A model generated the notes under the pieces. It saw only the letters and a program-made list of their open reading frames with translations, searched no databases and had not been told where the DNA came from. A stretch of DNA of 64,000 bases, taken from assembly GCA_021904315.1 (NCBI GenBank), contig CM038918.1, forward strand, positions 20,149,303 to 20,213,302, given 5' to 3'. The stretch is from Sphagnum magellanicum (taxonomy: Eukaryota; Streptophyta; Sphagnopsida; Sphagnales; Sphagnaceae). The position numbers were made by a program, and so were the translations under genes. How positions within the stretch are numbered: position 1 is the first letter of the stretch; each line of letters opens with the position of its first letter. Positions 12,177-24,788 of the stretch are shown here, piece after piece.

Positions 12177-12640
12177 CTGCAGTCAGAATTTAAGTTGGAG
12201 TTAAGCTTCCAGGCAAACAAGATAGATCGTAGATGATTACACCGCACAATCTGGCATTGATTGACGTGTGTAAATATGCTTTAAGTCTCCACTTAATATC
12301 TGCTCATTAGCAGAATTACATATGCCATTCATGATCGTTTTGAGAAAGCATGACTTGTTGGAGATTGGAAGGATTTTGGCCCAGACTACAGCGATCCAGC
12401 AAAAGGTAACAAAACGCTATCATCTCATGACCTGCTCCTAGCCAAAGACCCATGGCCCATCTCAATGCTTAACCCACTCAATTTGTAAGGCTGTCTAGAT
12501 CTGTTGTCAGTGCTCAACAATTAATCAAGACAACAGTTTGTCGTGGGTCTGAACTTATGCTCAAGGGACTTTTTGCATCTTGCTGTTCAACGAAAAGAAC
12601 ACGTTGCAAACGTTAACGCACAAATTTGATAGTACATACC

Positions 12641-14177
12641 TGGGCCAAGTGTAGTATACTGTGTAGCAGAATCGATATCATCTGGGAGTAGAGAAACACG
12701 TATCTAGATCTAGTTGTAAAGCCTCAGAACTCTCCTCAGTCTGGTTCGCTCTCTCCACTAGCTTCTTCCATCGTTGTAGCTTGCAAGTTTTCTTTCAAGA
12801 GCAGGCAGCTGCTGGCTCTTTAACAATCATTCGCAGTCAAAGCATTACTCTTATAAGCAGTGAGCTTACAACTGAAACCTATCACTAGTTCTGCCTTTCG
12901 TTGTCCGCAAGAGACCCAACAGACCCAGTTTCCGACAGAGCATCTTGTGCTAGACAGTAGCCTTTCCTATTTATTCTCAAGGGTACCTAATTGTTACTTC
13001 TATTAATTAGATGCAGGCCACCTAAATTCTGTCCAGAAACCAGCAAAGAAACTGCCTTCTTCATCATAGAGAGGTTTGAGATTTCCAAGGGGTTAGATCA
13101 CTCTGATCTCATTCTCTTGAGCCCACTGGCCTCTCTTCTCAAAGTTTTCAAACCCACACAAATCCTGAATCACATCGGACTTCCACGGGAACTTTAGTTT
13201 CAACTTACATACAGTACTGTAAATCCCTCAGCTCACACAAATCATACGATCCAGTTTCCTTGACACCATCGCTCCATTTGACAAGACAATAGACAGGAAT
13301 AGAACATATCGACTTCCCCCAGTCACTGCTTCAAGAATCCTTACAAAGAATTACACCCATCCTGTGTATGAACGACGTTGTAGACTCAATGGACTGTTGC
13401 AATCCTTCGGAGTTCCAAAAATAGGGTACTTGCTCTTGAAAAGCAAAACAGTAATACCCAGATACAAACAAAACTCAAACATGGACTTTTGAAAAGACTT
13501 TTGAGAAAAGTTGTTGGCCGCTCTCGAGAATTACACCCATCCTGTGTATGAACGACGTTGTAAACTCAATGGACTGTTACAATCCTTCGGAGTTCCAAAA
13601 ATCAGGGTACTTGCTCTTGAAAAGCAAAACAATAAAACCCAGATACAAACAAAACTCAAACACGGACTTTTGAAAAGACTTTTGAGAAAAGTTGCTGGCC
13701 GCTCTCGAGACCTCTACAACTTCTCATCATTCTCCCTTCTCAACCATCAAACCCAGTTCTAAAATAGACACTCTTCTTTGTTGACTGCTGGGAGGTTTAA
13801 GATAGAAACTACTTTCTGTTCACACTCAAAACCCTAAAACTAGAAATTTGTTACAGTCGGTCCAGAAGCAACTTGGCACTTTTCATGTCTTCTCTTTCGC
13901 CAGAAATGAGGGGGTTGCAGTTCGTGACCACCATTCAACTTGTACCATATTGCCCCCACCACCAAGACCTTGGGATTTTTCCCAGTGGCATCACTGGATT
14001 TTGATTGATCAACAACTATCTTTTAAATGAATTGAACCAAGGCGTTGTGGTATCTGATAATACAGACAATTATCAGGATCATTTGCCTTAGTGTTAGTGG
14101 TCCATGAGTGGGGACATAGTGTGATTCATAGTAATTAGATCATGGGGGCGCTCACAACTTTTTTTTAAATTTTTAAA
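12641..14177. other. Upstream region of kinase-GTPase gene, copy 1, with 180-bp tandem duplication
   Basis: This is non-coding sequence upstream of the minus-strand gene, homologous to 37,412-38,881. It should hold the promoter, but no certain core element can be assigned. A 180-bp unit beginning GAATTACACCCATCCTG occurs twice in tandem (13,348-13,527 and 13,528-~13,709), while copy 2 has one unit. The plus-strand frames here carry no recognisable protein. Confidence 0.6.
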
Positions 14178-16256
14178 GGAGCGATACCCGTGTCGGTCGG
14201 ACACAATCCGCCCGTGCCTGCAAGCCCGCGTTGCTGCATTTGGCTCTCAGGACATTGGGTTTGAGGACCTCGGTATTTGGCTATGAGGACCTGGGTTTCA
14301 GGACCTCGATAAACGGACACTGAGTTTCACTCTGAGAACCTGAGATTCAAGACCTCGATAAACGGGCACTGGGTTTCACTCTCAGGACTTGGGTTTCAGG
14401 ACCTGCAATTGTTTTAGAACTTTTGTGAAAAAAAAAACAACAAAATTGGGAGGCACCTCACCTAATTAATAAAAGAGGTGAATAGCTAGGGTGTTCTTAG
14501 GAATGTCATAGTGTGATTCACATTAATTACATCATGGGGCACGGCAAGGATGACGGGACGCACGGATTCAGGGGAGGTTTCATTTCTCATCCCGACGCCC
14601 TTTACTATATGTTTTCCCACTGTCTCCCAAAACGAGAACCTACCTACCTATCTACCGACCCACCTACCTATCGAATTTCCTACCTACCTATGTGCTTCTT
14701 TTCCTACCTCCCAGGCTCTTGTACCTACTTTCTCATTTCCTGCTTTCTCACTACCCACCTTACCTACCTTCTCACTATTTCTCTCAAAAACCACCCCTTA
14801 CCTTTCCAAAACCACAACTTACCTACCTATCTACCGACCCACTTACCTATCAAATTTCCTACCTACCTATGTGCTTGTTTTCTTACCTCCCAGGCTCTTG
14901 TACCTACTTTCTCATTTCCTGCTTTCTCACTACCCACCTTACCTACCTTCTCAATATTTCAATTATCAGTAAATATGTGTTAAGCTTGGGTTGCATGAGA
15001 AAGAAAGCTGCTTTCTCAATTATCAACAGCATGTGTTAAACACTTCTGGTTTGACTACTCCAGGTTCAAATACAGCAACAACTCATCTCTACTGCAAGTT
15101 AAGGTTTTTGCTTCAAAATGAAGATTCAGTTTTTCAAATGGATTCAAGGATCAACGTAATGCAGGTATTTTTGATCGAGAGGGCAAGCAACAACTCATCT
15201 CTACTGCAAGTTAAGGTTTTTGCTTCAAAATAAAAATTCAGTTTTTCAAATGGATTCAAGGATCAACGTAATGCAGGTCTTTCTGATGGAGAGGACAAGA
15301 CTTCTTTTTGAAGGCATTCCATGAGGCTATTAGTCTGGTGAAGCTTTTGAATATCTTTCAGATTGAGATGAGCTTACAAGACCCCATTCCTGTTACCATG
15401 TGATTACAGCACCATGACTCCAAACATCGAGTTCACAGTAATCAGACAACTCAAGTTAATTCCACAAGCTTTTAGGTTTATTAGTCTGTCAGGTCCAAGG
15501 TGTGAAGTCTAATCAGGGCACCGAGTACAAACCAAACAAAGCTTCAAAATCAAAGAGTCAAAGATTTTCTGCTTTGCAGTGTACCTCTGTTCAGAAAGGT
15601 GACAGAGGAGGACCGAACACCTTTGTAGTTGAAGAGCTAGAAGCAAAAGAGCCTTTCGAAAGAGTCAAAAAAAACTCTCACAAGGAGCAGCTGTTACTAA
15701 TGCGAGTGAAAATTGCTCATAGCACTACAATTAAATAAAGAAATAAAAATTACGTCCGTCCGTCCGAGTGTCCGGGCCCACCGGTCGTTGTATTTCTTTA
15801 CAAACAAATACCCGAGTACAACAAAGAAAAGAAAAACAAAAAGGGTGCGGAAGGGCACGAAAACACCACCCAACCACGAAAGCGGGAGGGCTTCTAAGCT
15901 TTGAAAGCCCTCTTTACTGTCTCTTTTCTCTCCCTTTCTAAGGAGCTCTAGAGAAGAAAATAACCTAACTAACTTCTCTTCTTTTTATGCCCTTGTCGCC
16001 TTCTCCCCCTCGCCTCTTCCACAACAAACCCAATGTTCTGTTTGGTACCCAAGCGCAAAGCAAAAAACCAGAGGAAGGAGAGGGTCCAACCTCTCCTCTT
16101 TCCTGAAGAAAACCCGTTCGTCCGTCTGTCCGTCCGGGCCGGTTGTGGCATAGAAAATGTTAACCGGTGGTCAGTTATAGGCCGGGCCGGTTCTGCCGTA
16201 GAAAACGCAAGCAGAACGCCCAATCACCCACGGACTTAGTGAATTTATATATAAGA
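14178..16256 (-). mobile_element. Helitron, reverse orientation, 3' tip missing
   Basis: This is the same family as the element at 2,531-4,560, read on the minus strand. Its 5' end (TCTTATATATAAATTCAC on the minus strand) lies at 16,256. At the other end the sequence begins GATACCCGTGTCGGTCGG, so the hairpin remains but the last 8 bases including CTAG are lost. Copy 2 diverges at exactly this point (AAAGGAGC). A ~113-bp internal segment containing GCAACAACTCATCTCTACTG is tandemly duplicated (about 15,075-15,300). Only one of the 49-bp GGGTACCAAACAG repeats is present. Open frames such as the 78-residue one at 15,502-15,738 are shared with the other copy but match no protein I recognise. Confidence 0.88.
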
Positions 16257-16413
16257 TTTGAACATTACTGAATATCAATCTATGGGGTGCCAAATGTACT
16301 AAGTCCCCAAAATTCTGCCTTTGCCATTAGCCCAAGCCAAAAATGATGACCAACAATTTTGGAAATAGAAATTTCATGCAGCCAATGGGAAGGCTCAGCA
16401 TGCACTCATGAAC
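16257..16413. other. Inverted host segment between Helitron pieces
   Basis: These 157 bp are the reverse complement of 39,181-39,336 in copy 2 (GTTCATGAGTGCATGC... to ...AGTAATGTTCAAA). All surrounding non-Helitron DNA is collinear with copy 2, so this piece was flipped in copy 1. Oppositely oriented Helitron sequences abut both sides. Confidence 0.88.
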
Positions 16414-16789
16414 CATCCGTGCCGTGCCCCATGATGTAATTAATGTGAATCACACTATGACATTCCTAAGAACACCCTAGCTATTCACCTCTTTTATTAA
16501 TTAGGTGAGGTGCCTCCCAATTTTGTTGTTTTTTTTTTCACAAAAGTTCCAAAACAATTGCAGGTCCTGAAACCCAGGTCCTGAGAGTGAAACCCAGTGC
16601 CCGTTTATCGAGGTCTTGAATCCCAGGTTCTTAGAGTGAAACCCAGTGTCCGTTTATCGAGGTCCTGAAACCCAGGTCCTCATAGCCAAATACCGAGGTC
16701 CTCAAACCCAATGTCCTGAGAGCCAAATGCAGCAACGCGGGCTTGCGGGCATGGGCGAATTGTGTCCGACCGACACGGGTACCCACTAG
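16414..16789 (+). mobile_element. Helitron 3'-end fragment (376 bp)
   Basis: This matches 4,185-4,560 of the full element and ends GGGTACCCACTAG followed directly by TTTTCATAATTCC. In copy 2 the corresponding point reads TTCAAATTTTCATAATTCC, which fits an original A|T insertion site with 5' flank TTCAAA, now found inverted next to the 5' end at 16,256. Confidence 0.88.
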
Positions 16790-19700
16790 TTTTCATAATT
16801 CCATTAACCAATTACAGGATTAGGCGTGAATACTGGATGTGAACTATATGGAAATACTAGGGACACATATAACTGGAAAGTCCTAAGTTTTGAAACAATT
16901 CTCAAACTAAAATCATGTCTGAAACAGCTTTCTTTTGCCATCATTGTCCAATGGATGAATGAAGATAGAGATCATGCCAAATCGGGTCAGATAGTTGGTC
17001 TAAACTATTTGTAAACCATATTAAAGTATATTGGTGGTAAGGCCTATAACTGAGCTACTCCTCCTAGCATTATTGAGCCAGGGTGGACCAGCACATAGAC
17101 CAGTTCCTTCACCTTCTTGAGTAAGGTCTCATAGAGGCTATATTTAATTCAGTAAATGTTAAATTTGGGCTCAGAGACCCTGATTTTGTATTTTGATTTT
17201 GGAGTTAAGATCCTGCATGCGTGGCCGTGCAGTGAAAAGCCTCATTAGAATGGGGCACTCCTGAAATCGGGGCTTGCCCTTGGCTCTTGCCTTGGGCACT
17301 GGCCCTTACTTGGGGAATGCCCCATCCCTCTGGCCTTACAAACCACATAAATACCTCCTTGGATTTTTCTAGTGTATTTAATATAGATTCTCTTGCAAAG
17401 CATAAAAACTAGTGGGGCATTTTGAAAAATCAAACTTCAGGCCTTACTTACCAAGCAACCTCTTTGGATTTTTCTGGTGTATTTAGAGAGCATGTTGCAG
17501 AGCATAAAAACTTGTGGGGCATTTTGAAAAATCAAACGCCTACAAGCATGGGCATTCCAATTTCCAGCATTTCATGCTTGTTATTTGTCCCCGAGATACC
17601 CCATGGGAACCTTGCAGGTACTCCCAGGACATCATGAAATTTTTTTTTGAAAAAAATTTGACTCCAATCTATACCAGTCATTTTTTTTCAATTTATTCAT
17701 GTGACACCAAAAGTGGCGATCGGCCACCAAAAGATTTGGCCAAATCTAACTACAAGTCAAATAGGCAATTAGAAAAAATCAAGAATGTTACTGGATGTTG
17801 GTGAACCACTTTAATCTATCAGCTAAATATGGAGATTTCAAAAGAGGCAGGCTATAAATATTCTCAAATTTTCCAAATATCTTGAGGAACCCCAAACATT
17901 TTTACTAAGAATATGGCACATTTTTTTGGGGATTTTTCAAAAAATTGCATTAACCATGTTGCTAGGCACCTTTTTTTTATAGCTAAATGGCGAATTTTCG
18001 CCACACAAAAAAACGCTCATTTATAGACTCAATAAAGCCCTCAGCCACAGTCTTCACAAGAATCAGCTGTGCACTCAACTCCACCTCATGTGGGTCTGTA
18101 TAACACAAACGGGTTTAGGACTGAAACTATGTATGTTTATTACATAGTTATGAAAATTTATGTTTTTTATTGCAAAAATATCTTTTCAACCTTTTATTGT
18201 CTATGCATAACAATATGTTTCCCCATCTTCCTATCATGAATTAAACATAAACACCAACCCCTTTCAGAACAAAAATCTTTCAAAACCAAAACTTCAATTC
18301 ATACAATAACTTTGTACAAATGAATGTGTTTCTCAAGGTCACAAACACTCACTTATATACTAACCAAAAAGAAATTAGTCAAGAAACTTCCTAAAGTTTA
18401 TCCACCACATGGGTCCTCAGGTGATTTCACATAAAATAATCACAAGGAAATTATAATCACATGGGGACCATGTGATTTCACATAAAATAATCACAAGGAA
18501 ACATAATCACATGGTGTACATGAGTTCCACATAAATTAATATGTGAAAGTTAATGCATCATGACAAAATCATTAGAATCCTACCATTCAACTTACCCCTT
18601 TAAAGAATTGCCTAAGTAATTGTGTAATTACATCAAGTTACGCATCAAGTTATAGGCCCTTATTCTGGTAAAGCTTAGGGCCTTGAAGTTTACTTTACAC
18701 ATAAAGATCTTGTCATTTATTGTTCACCCACTTCCTTAGTGCACCCCAGTGGGTCCGGTGTGGGACAAACTACCACAAATGCTACAATGGGATCTAACGC
18801 AAAGTATTTATCTTTATGGCAATAGACTCTAGTTTCAACTCATTGTACAACTCTTCAATGACAAATTGTTTCACCCATATCCCACAAAGATGCAGCAGTG
18901 CATCGACCCATTTGTAAAAAGGTTTATTTTAGTTTTTGCAAATATTTGATTCAGCTTTTTGTTTTTCATATTTTGTTACACCATCGAAAAACCTAAAATC
19001 TATGTAAACACAACTCTGTAACATTTTATACATGTTACAAATTGAACAATCCATTAAACCTATAGGTGTAGAACTACATTTGTAACAATTGTAGTTCAAA
19101 GTATAGATTATTTAAGTTAAAACGTGAATTACAAATTGTGAACTACAATTTGTTGAAGAAAAAAACTTTGTAACGTGCATAGGGCTCCTCTTCTAGCATT
19201 TACCCACTACAAGACATGTTTTCAAAGAAACATTTTGTGCCATCAACAAACGTTTTAATAAAATGTTGTTTACTATAGGTGGCCGCTTCCACAAATATTT
19301 GAAGCCATCAATTTGTAACAAGTTAAAAAGCTAGCCAAAGCAACATCTTAAACTTGCAAATTTTCCTACGTTTTCATTTCGTTGCCTCCATTGCCCTCAT
19401 TGTCAAAGTTGTTACAATAATTTGACAAGGGCAAATTAAACTTTCCTATGACAACAATTTCAACATTATTGAGCGCAATTACAAAATACCTTGAAGTTGT
19501 ACAACAATGGAGATAAGCGAGAAAGTACTACACTTGCTTTAGGCTTTAAGGTTTTTAACTTTGGAAACATTATGTGGTTTCATCTCGCACAAAATGGCTA
19601 TAGCTTTTGAAATTGGTTTAGGGTTATAGGTTAGCAAAGTGATTCATGGCTTGACATGGGCCATGCTAGGACATGGCATGTGATGGTCCCATGGATGTAA

Positions 19701-22700
19701 TGGGATGGGGGGTGGACATTATGTGGGGTGGGGGTGTAACATGCCTATGTGGCAATTATGCCAACAAGTTGATGAGTTATGGGCAGGTGTAAGGTTGCTG
19801 ATGTCATGGATAAGGTGGTAGTACTTTGGTATTGAACCATTCATTTCCTTTGGCATGTTTAATGTTTGGCATGAACAAGCAATTACATGGGTATGTAGCC
19901 TAGGAGGGGGTCTAGAACTATGAGGATTAATTTTTTATCAATCCCTTTTAGCACATAGATAAATTACCAAACATATTTCAAAACAACACTTGCAATATTT
20001 ATCATTCACATGATTTCCAACATGAAATTTTACATTTTTTTGGGATAGGATCACTCACACACCTAAAGTCAAATCTTAATGTGAAAATTATACCTCAAGG
20101 AGTTCATCACACGCATCTAAACATTCTCCTTTATGGGGATCACTCACCAAAAACTATAAAATTTCCACAATGGCATTCACAATAATCTTCACATTTTATT
20201 TTTTCAAAGTTTCCTATTCACATATGATACCTCTATAAGTCTTGATCCTACTAACAATATAAAATTATTGAATGCAAATTATGAGCCAAAAACTTCAATC
20301 TCTACCCCTTAGATACTTGTAGGAGAAAAAATGAATAATCAACCACATTCATGTACATATATTCTTCATATATCAAACCAATCATCAAGTGCCACTCATA
20401 ACTTTTCATCCATCTATGGATAGGTTTTACATTATTTGGAGTCTAGGATTTGTTCAAGTCTACATACTTGACCTCCCATTATTAGTAACTTAAAATAGTT
20501 ATTTAAATTATTCATAGTCAACTTTTATGCCCCTAATCAAAAGATTCTCTTTGTAAGGCCCATGAGACTCATTATTTTATTCTTCATTTTTATCCATACT
20601 ATTATCTCAAATCAGAATACTAATATTTGCAATTACAACTCCTAGTTATTATTTTGTTGTTACACATACACTAATGAAGTGAAGATATTAGAATAAATGT
20701 TGTTTCACCCTAGCCTAAATTATCCTAATTTATCGAGGCATACATTGATGTCAGAGCTCGTCATGTACATACAGTTACAAGTATGTGGGATGGGTGGAGT
20801 CAACAACATGAGGTTATTTTTTAAGACACTTTCCAAACTCCAGAAATTGGCCTACTCAATGTTTTTATTTCCTGGCAATTTTTTGTCAGTTCTTTTCAAG
20901 ATTTCAAAAACCTCACAGAGAACAGAGCTGGAACACAAGAATTTTAAATTTCTGAAAGTAAATAAAAGGAACAAGAGGTTTTTTAGAAATTAAAGAACCC
21001 AGGTTTCTGTAATTCTGAAATTTTTCAAAAAATCAGAACCAGAAAATCTTTTATTTCTAAATTTTAAAAACTGGAATTGTAGAGCATGTGATCAAAATCA
21101 ATTGAAAATTAAATCCAAGATGTGTACAATGCTGATTTGAACTCTGAACCTTATTTTGTTGTTGGACCTCCTTAAACTAGGTAGGTTGGCAACTTGCTTC
21201 GATAACCACTTACCCAATGCTTCAAGTACACTTTTAAAGGTGCAATCACACTTATTTTTAGGGTTTATGGTGTTAAGTAATTTAACATCTAGGTAATATC
21301 ATAAAACAAAAAGTCAACTATGCTAGAGTAGCATCAACTTGAATTGTTTCTTAATTTTTTTGTTTTCCATTCACAACTATATTAGTGTTAATTTAAATTA
21401 TAATTTCTAAAAAAAATTTACCTTTTTCATGATGGATTCACACCATCAAGATCAATGTTATTGAATGTGTAGGAAAAATAGGGAGGGAAAAGAGAGAGAA
21501 ACTTGGAAAATCCATAATATTTGGGGCCTAATATGGCTATTTAAATAGGTTTTGAGGTTTTTACCTGGATCCAAATGTGAGGGTCAATTCGCCTTGGCCC
21601 CAAATGTCAAGCTCCGTGGTAGAAGGCCAGTAGTTTCACCTTCAAACCAACGACTCATTTATGATTTACAAGTGGCTGAAATGATGTGGGGGCCGAACCT
21701 GGAAAGTCCGGGGCCAGTCACCAAAGTTAAGCTCAATCAAGCTCAACGGCAGAGGGCCAGCAGCAGTTTCCCCTGCACACCACTAGGTTTGAACTAACTC
21801 AGCCAATCCTCCCAGCATCATTGGGCCAGGTGAAACCCCATAAACACGGGATTTCTGTTTTTTGCACAAATGGAAAACAATCCATTGCAAAGCAGAAAAG
21901 GTACAAAAGATAGGCCATGATTTTTATTTATTTTTGTGGAAAGCCTTCGGCAACGCCCCAAAGTCAAGCTCAATCAAGCTCAATGGCAGAGGGCCAGCAG
22001 GAGTTTTCACCTGCACACCACTGGGTTTGAAACCCAGTACCTTTTTGGAGGTTACAGTTTCCCAGAATGGGCTATATCAGTCAGTCTACATCAGCCCAGC
22101 AGTGATGATCAGCTTTTTTTTTATTGCCAAATTGCGAAGTGTGACAGTGACCCTTCAAAATTAACTAAGAAGAAATTGAAAGGACATCACGAGTGGAGCA
22201 CCTCTTTCACTGATCTTGTAGTTAATATCTTATATTAGTTAATGCTATAAATATTCTTGCAGCCATTAAGTGCACCACATTTTTTCTCTCAATCTTTCTC
22301 TCATAGCCATAAAAGCACCAGTTTTGCATTAATGAGATATTCTACATTTCCTAAAAAACCCTGGTGAGGATAGGATGTTTTGAACGTTTACAAATTACAA
22401 GTTGCATCTTGAAACCAAAAAAATTTGGGCTGTTTATGAAGGTATCAATATAGATGCTAGTTCACCCATCATCATCCATGGCAAGTTGCTATATCTGAAG
22501 CAACCCCAAGGTACTTGTCAATGTGCAAAAGGTCTACCATAGTACCTTCATCATTTTGCCGTTAATTTTTAAAAAATTCGATAAATGCCCAATTTTTTCA
22601 ACATTAACTTCTGAAAGTGCTGAATTTTTTTAAAGAAAATTGCAAGTGCCAAAAGTTGAAGGGATTAGGTTTTCTTATATTAGATGTGTGCTCTCTGTCT

Positions 22701-24724
22701 TTGTCCTGCTTCTTCTCAGCTTCTTCTCAAAACATGCATGATCCTCAATCATCTTGTCTTTTCTTCACCCAGCTACTGCTACAAAGATTCATCTAGATTT
22801 TGAACCTCTTTGCCTGCAATGTTTTCCTCTTAATCAACTTTGCAATGGGTTTCTTTGTAAACATTTTTGTCCATGGTAGACCAGTAGCTAGCTGGTGAGC
22901 ATGAAGCTCCCGCTCCTGGAACTAGAAATGTAGTTTTGCTTGGCAACTAGTAGCTAATGGATATTCATGAAACTCATGCAGCTGAGCTTTGACAATCTTC
23001 CCATTTTGTTTTGCACTTGGTGAGCCTGAAGCTGTTGATCCTACATTCTACATTGAGCATTTAATAGAGATTGAAATGGAGGAGGGGAAAGGAGGAGGAG
23101 GAAAGGGAAGAAGAGTAGTAGCTAGAAGCAAACCAAAGTGGCAATAAAAAGTTGGCAATGAATTGGGAGTAGGTAGCAACAATGTGGAAGGAGAGTGTAA
23201 TGTTGCGAGCACAAGTAGCAATGATGATGCAAGTGCAACAAGTCAAAGTAACAACAACAACAATTGGGGTCCCTACGCAATGCCTATACACTAGGTTTAA
23301 TCATGACTTTCATGACTAGGACAATAAACAACTATGTCCTTTATAATCATTTTTACTATGGAAATGGACAAGGTTAATCATGAATACAATTGTATGAACA
23401 TGAATAGTAAGTATAACCATTTTGAGTCATTTGCATGACTCCAAAACTAAGATTATGATTTCATAACTACTTAAGAATATGACTACAACACAAAATGGTC
23501 CCCCATCAATATAAAATTAATTCAAACAACATATCTAATATAAAATATTTGGGTATCAATTAATTACACCAAGAAAGTTTAAGTAGTACATAATCTTAAG
23601 GTTTAGGGTTCGAATACTGAAATTGAAAAAACCAATGACAAAATGAGAGGTTAAATATTGTAATTTGGAAGGGGGTTCATGCTTGGGGTGTGAAAAGACC
23701 AAAGGGGCATTGGAGGTTCATAATGCAAGGCTTGCTTATGTGAGCAATCCATGATTTGCTTGGATATGGACTACTTTCAAACCAAGTAACTCAGGGTTAC
23801 AAAGGATGTCCAATGTGTGGGCCAAACACAACTAGTCGTCATTCAAAAAGACTTGGAAAAACTACCTATGTCCATCACCATAGATGGTTGCAACAAAACC
23901 ACCCATATCAAGCCAATGTTCGTGATTCAATGCGAAGTTTGAAAGAAGGCCCACCCATCATGTTAGGTTTTGATGTTCTTTTGCAAGCCAATTTTTTTGA
24001 GGCATGGAAATTAAGAGGTGGGAAGGAGGAGGACAGTCCTATTCAATAGTGTGAAGGGAAACACAAAAGTAACCAGGGGCTGCGACCAACAGGCTTGCCT
24101 TGATTCCACCTCATAAGACTATAGAAACTAGTCCTAACGGTCAATAAAGTTTATTTTTGAGCCAAGGCAACAACACTTTGTGGAGTGGCTCGAGACTGCT
24201 CTGCTGTGATTGTTGTTTTTGCAGCTGATATGGTTACAGACTTCACAGTTGATTCTTTCATTGAAGGAACCAAAACCTTTGCCATTGGAGAAAATCCTTT
24301 CATTACAACAAGAGCTAGGCTGCATTGCATACTAAGATATCCAAGCTTCATTCCAGTGAAAACCTTCAATATCACAAGCTTCACAAGAGGGGATAATGGG
24401 GCTACCAACTTAGGTCTACATGATTTACCATTTGGCCCATGTTAGTTTTGTTAACCTTATTGGTTTGATTTGAATTTTTATTACGTGGATGATGTCAGAC
24501 CTACAAAATTTTGATTGGCCACTTTCAATATGTGTTATTCTATTGATTACAATGTCATTTTCTCACTTGGTAATAACTAGGATGTCTATTATCTAAAAGG
24601 AAGATAATTGCCCTTAAAGAAGAAAATCATGATTATCATCTAATGAATCCCATAATTTTAATTAAACTAAAGGATTTGAGGTACCATTGTTGGTTTGACT
24701 CATGCCAAATGCTAACATTCAAAA
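16790..24724. other. Duplicated non-coding DNA, copy 1 right part
   Basis: This region is collinear with 39,337-47,069 and AT-rich. I see no convincing gene, and its short frames (for example 98 codons at 20,697-20,993) carry no known motif. Segments absent from copy 2 are 18,097-18,658, which contains two tandem ~57-bp units with GATTTCACATAAAATAATCAC at 18,418-18,525, and about 24,071-24,412. A short dispersed repeat (GAGGGCCAGCAG...CTGCACACCACTGGGTTTGAA) occurs at about 21,740-21,795 and 21,960-22,035, and in copy 2 near 44,580 and 44,790. Confidence 0.6.
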
Positions 24725-24746
24725 ATTGGGGAAGAACACATACCCC

Positions 24747-24788
<42 letters not shown>

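Larger units (their letters stand above)
1645..24724 (+). repeat. Segmental duplication, copy 1 (left)
   Basis: This 23-kb block matches 28,541-47,069 in the same orientation and order. Homology starts abruptly at TAGGAGAGGGATTCTTC and ends abruptly after GCTAACATTCAAAA. It carries the kinase exon, the broken VLIG GTPase exon and about 8 kb of non-coding sequence. It is longer than copy 2 mainly because of two Helitrons (2,531-4,560 and 14,178-16,256), a Helitron fragment (16,414-16,789), a 562-bp segment (18,097-18,658) and a ~340-bp segment (24,071-24,412), all missing from copy 2. It lacks the material matching 38,882-39,180. Confidence 0.95.

Noticed and set aside
12991..13197. 68-codon plus-strand frame also present in copy 2 (37,762-37,968)
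   Set aside because: The few differences between copies change amino acids, there is no known motif, and it lies in the 5' region of the minus-strand gene. It is probably chance conservation from the recent duplication.
20697..20993. 98-codon frame with a partner at 43,654-43,950
   Set aside because: Identity simply reflects the duplication. The composition is AT-driven, with no motif, and it ends in Lys/Asn/Phe-rich low-complexity sequence.
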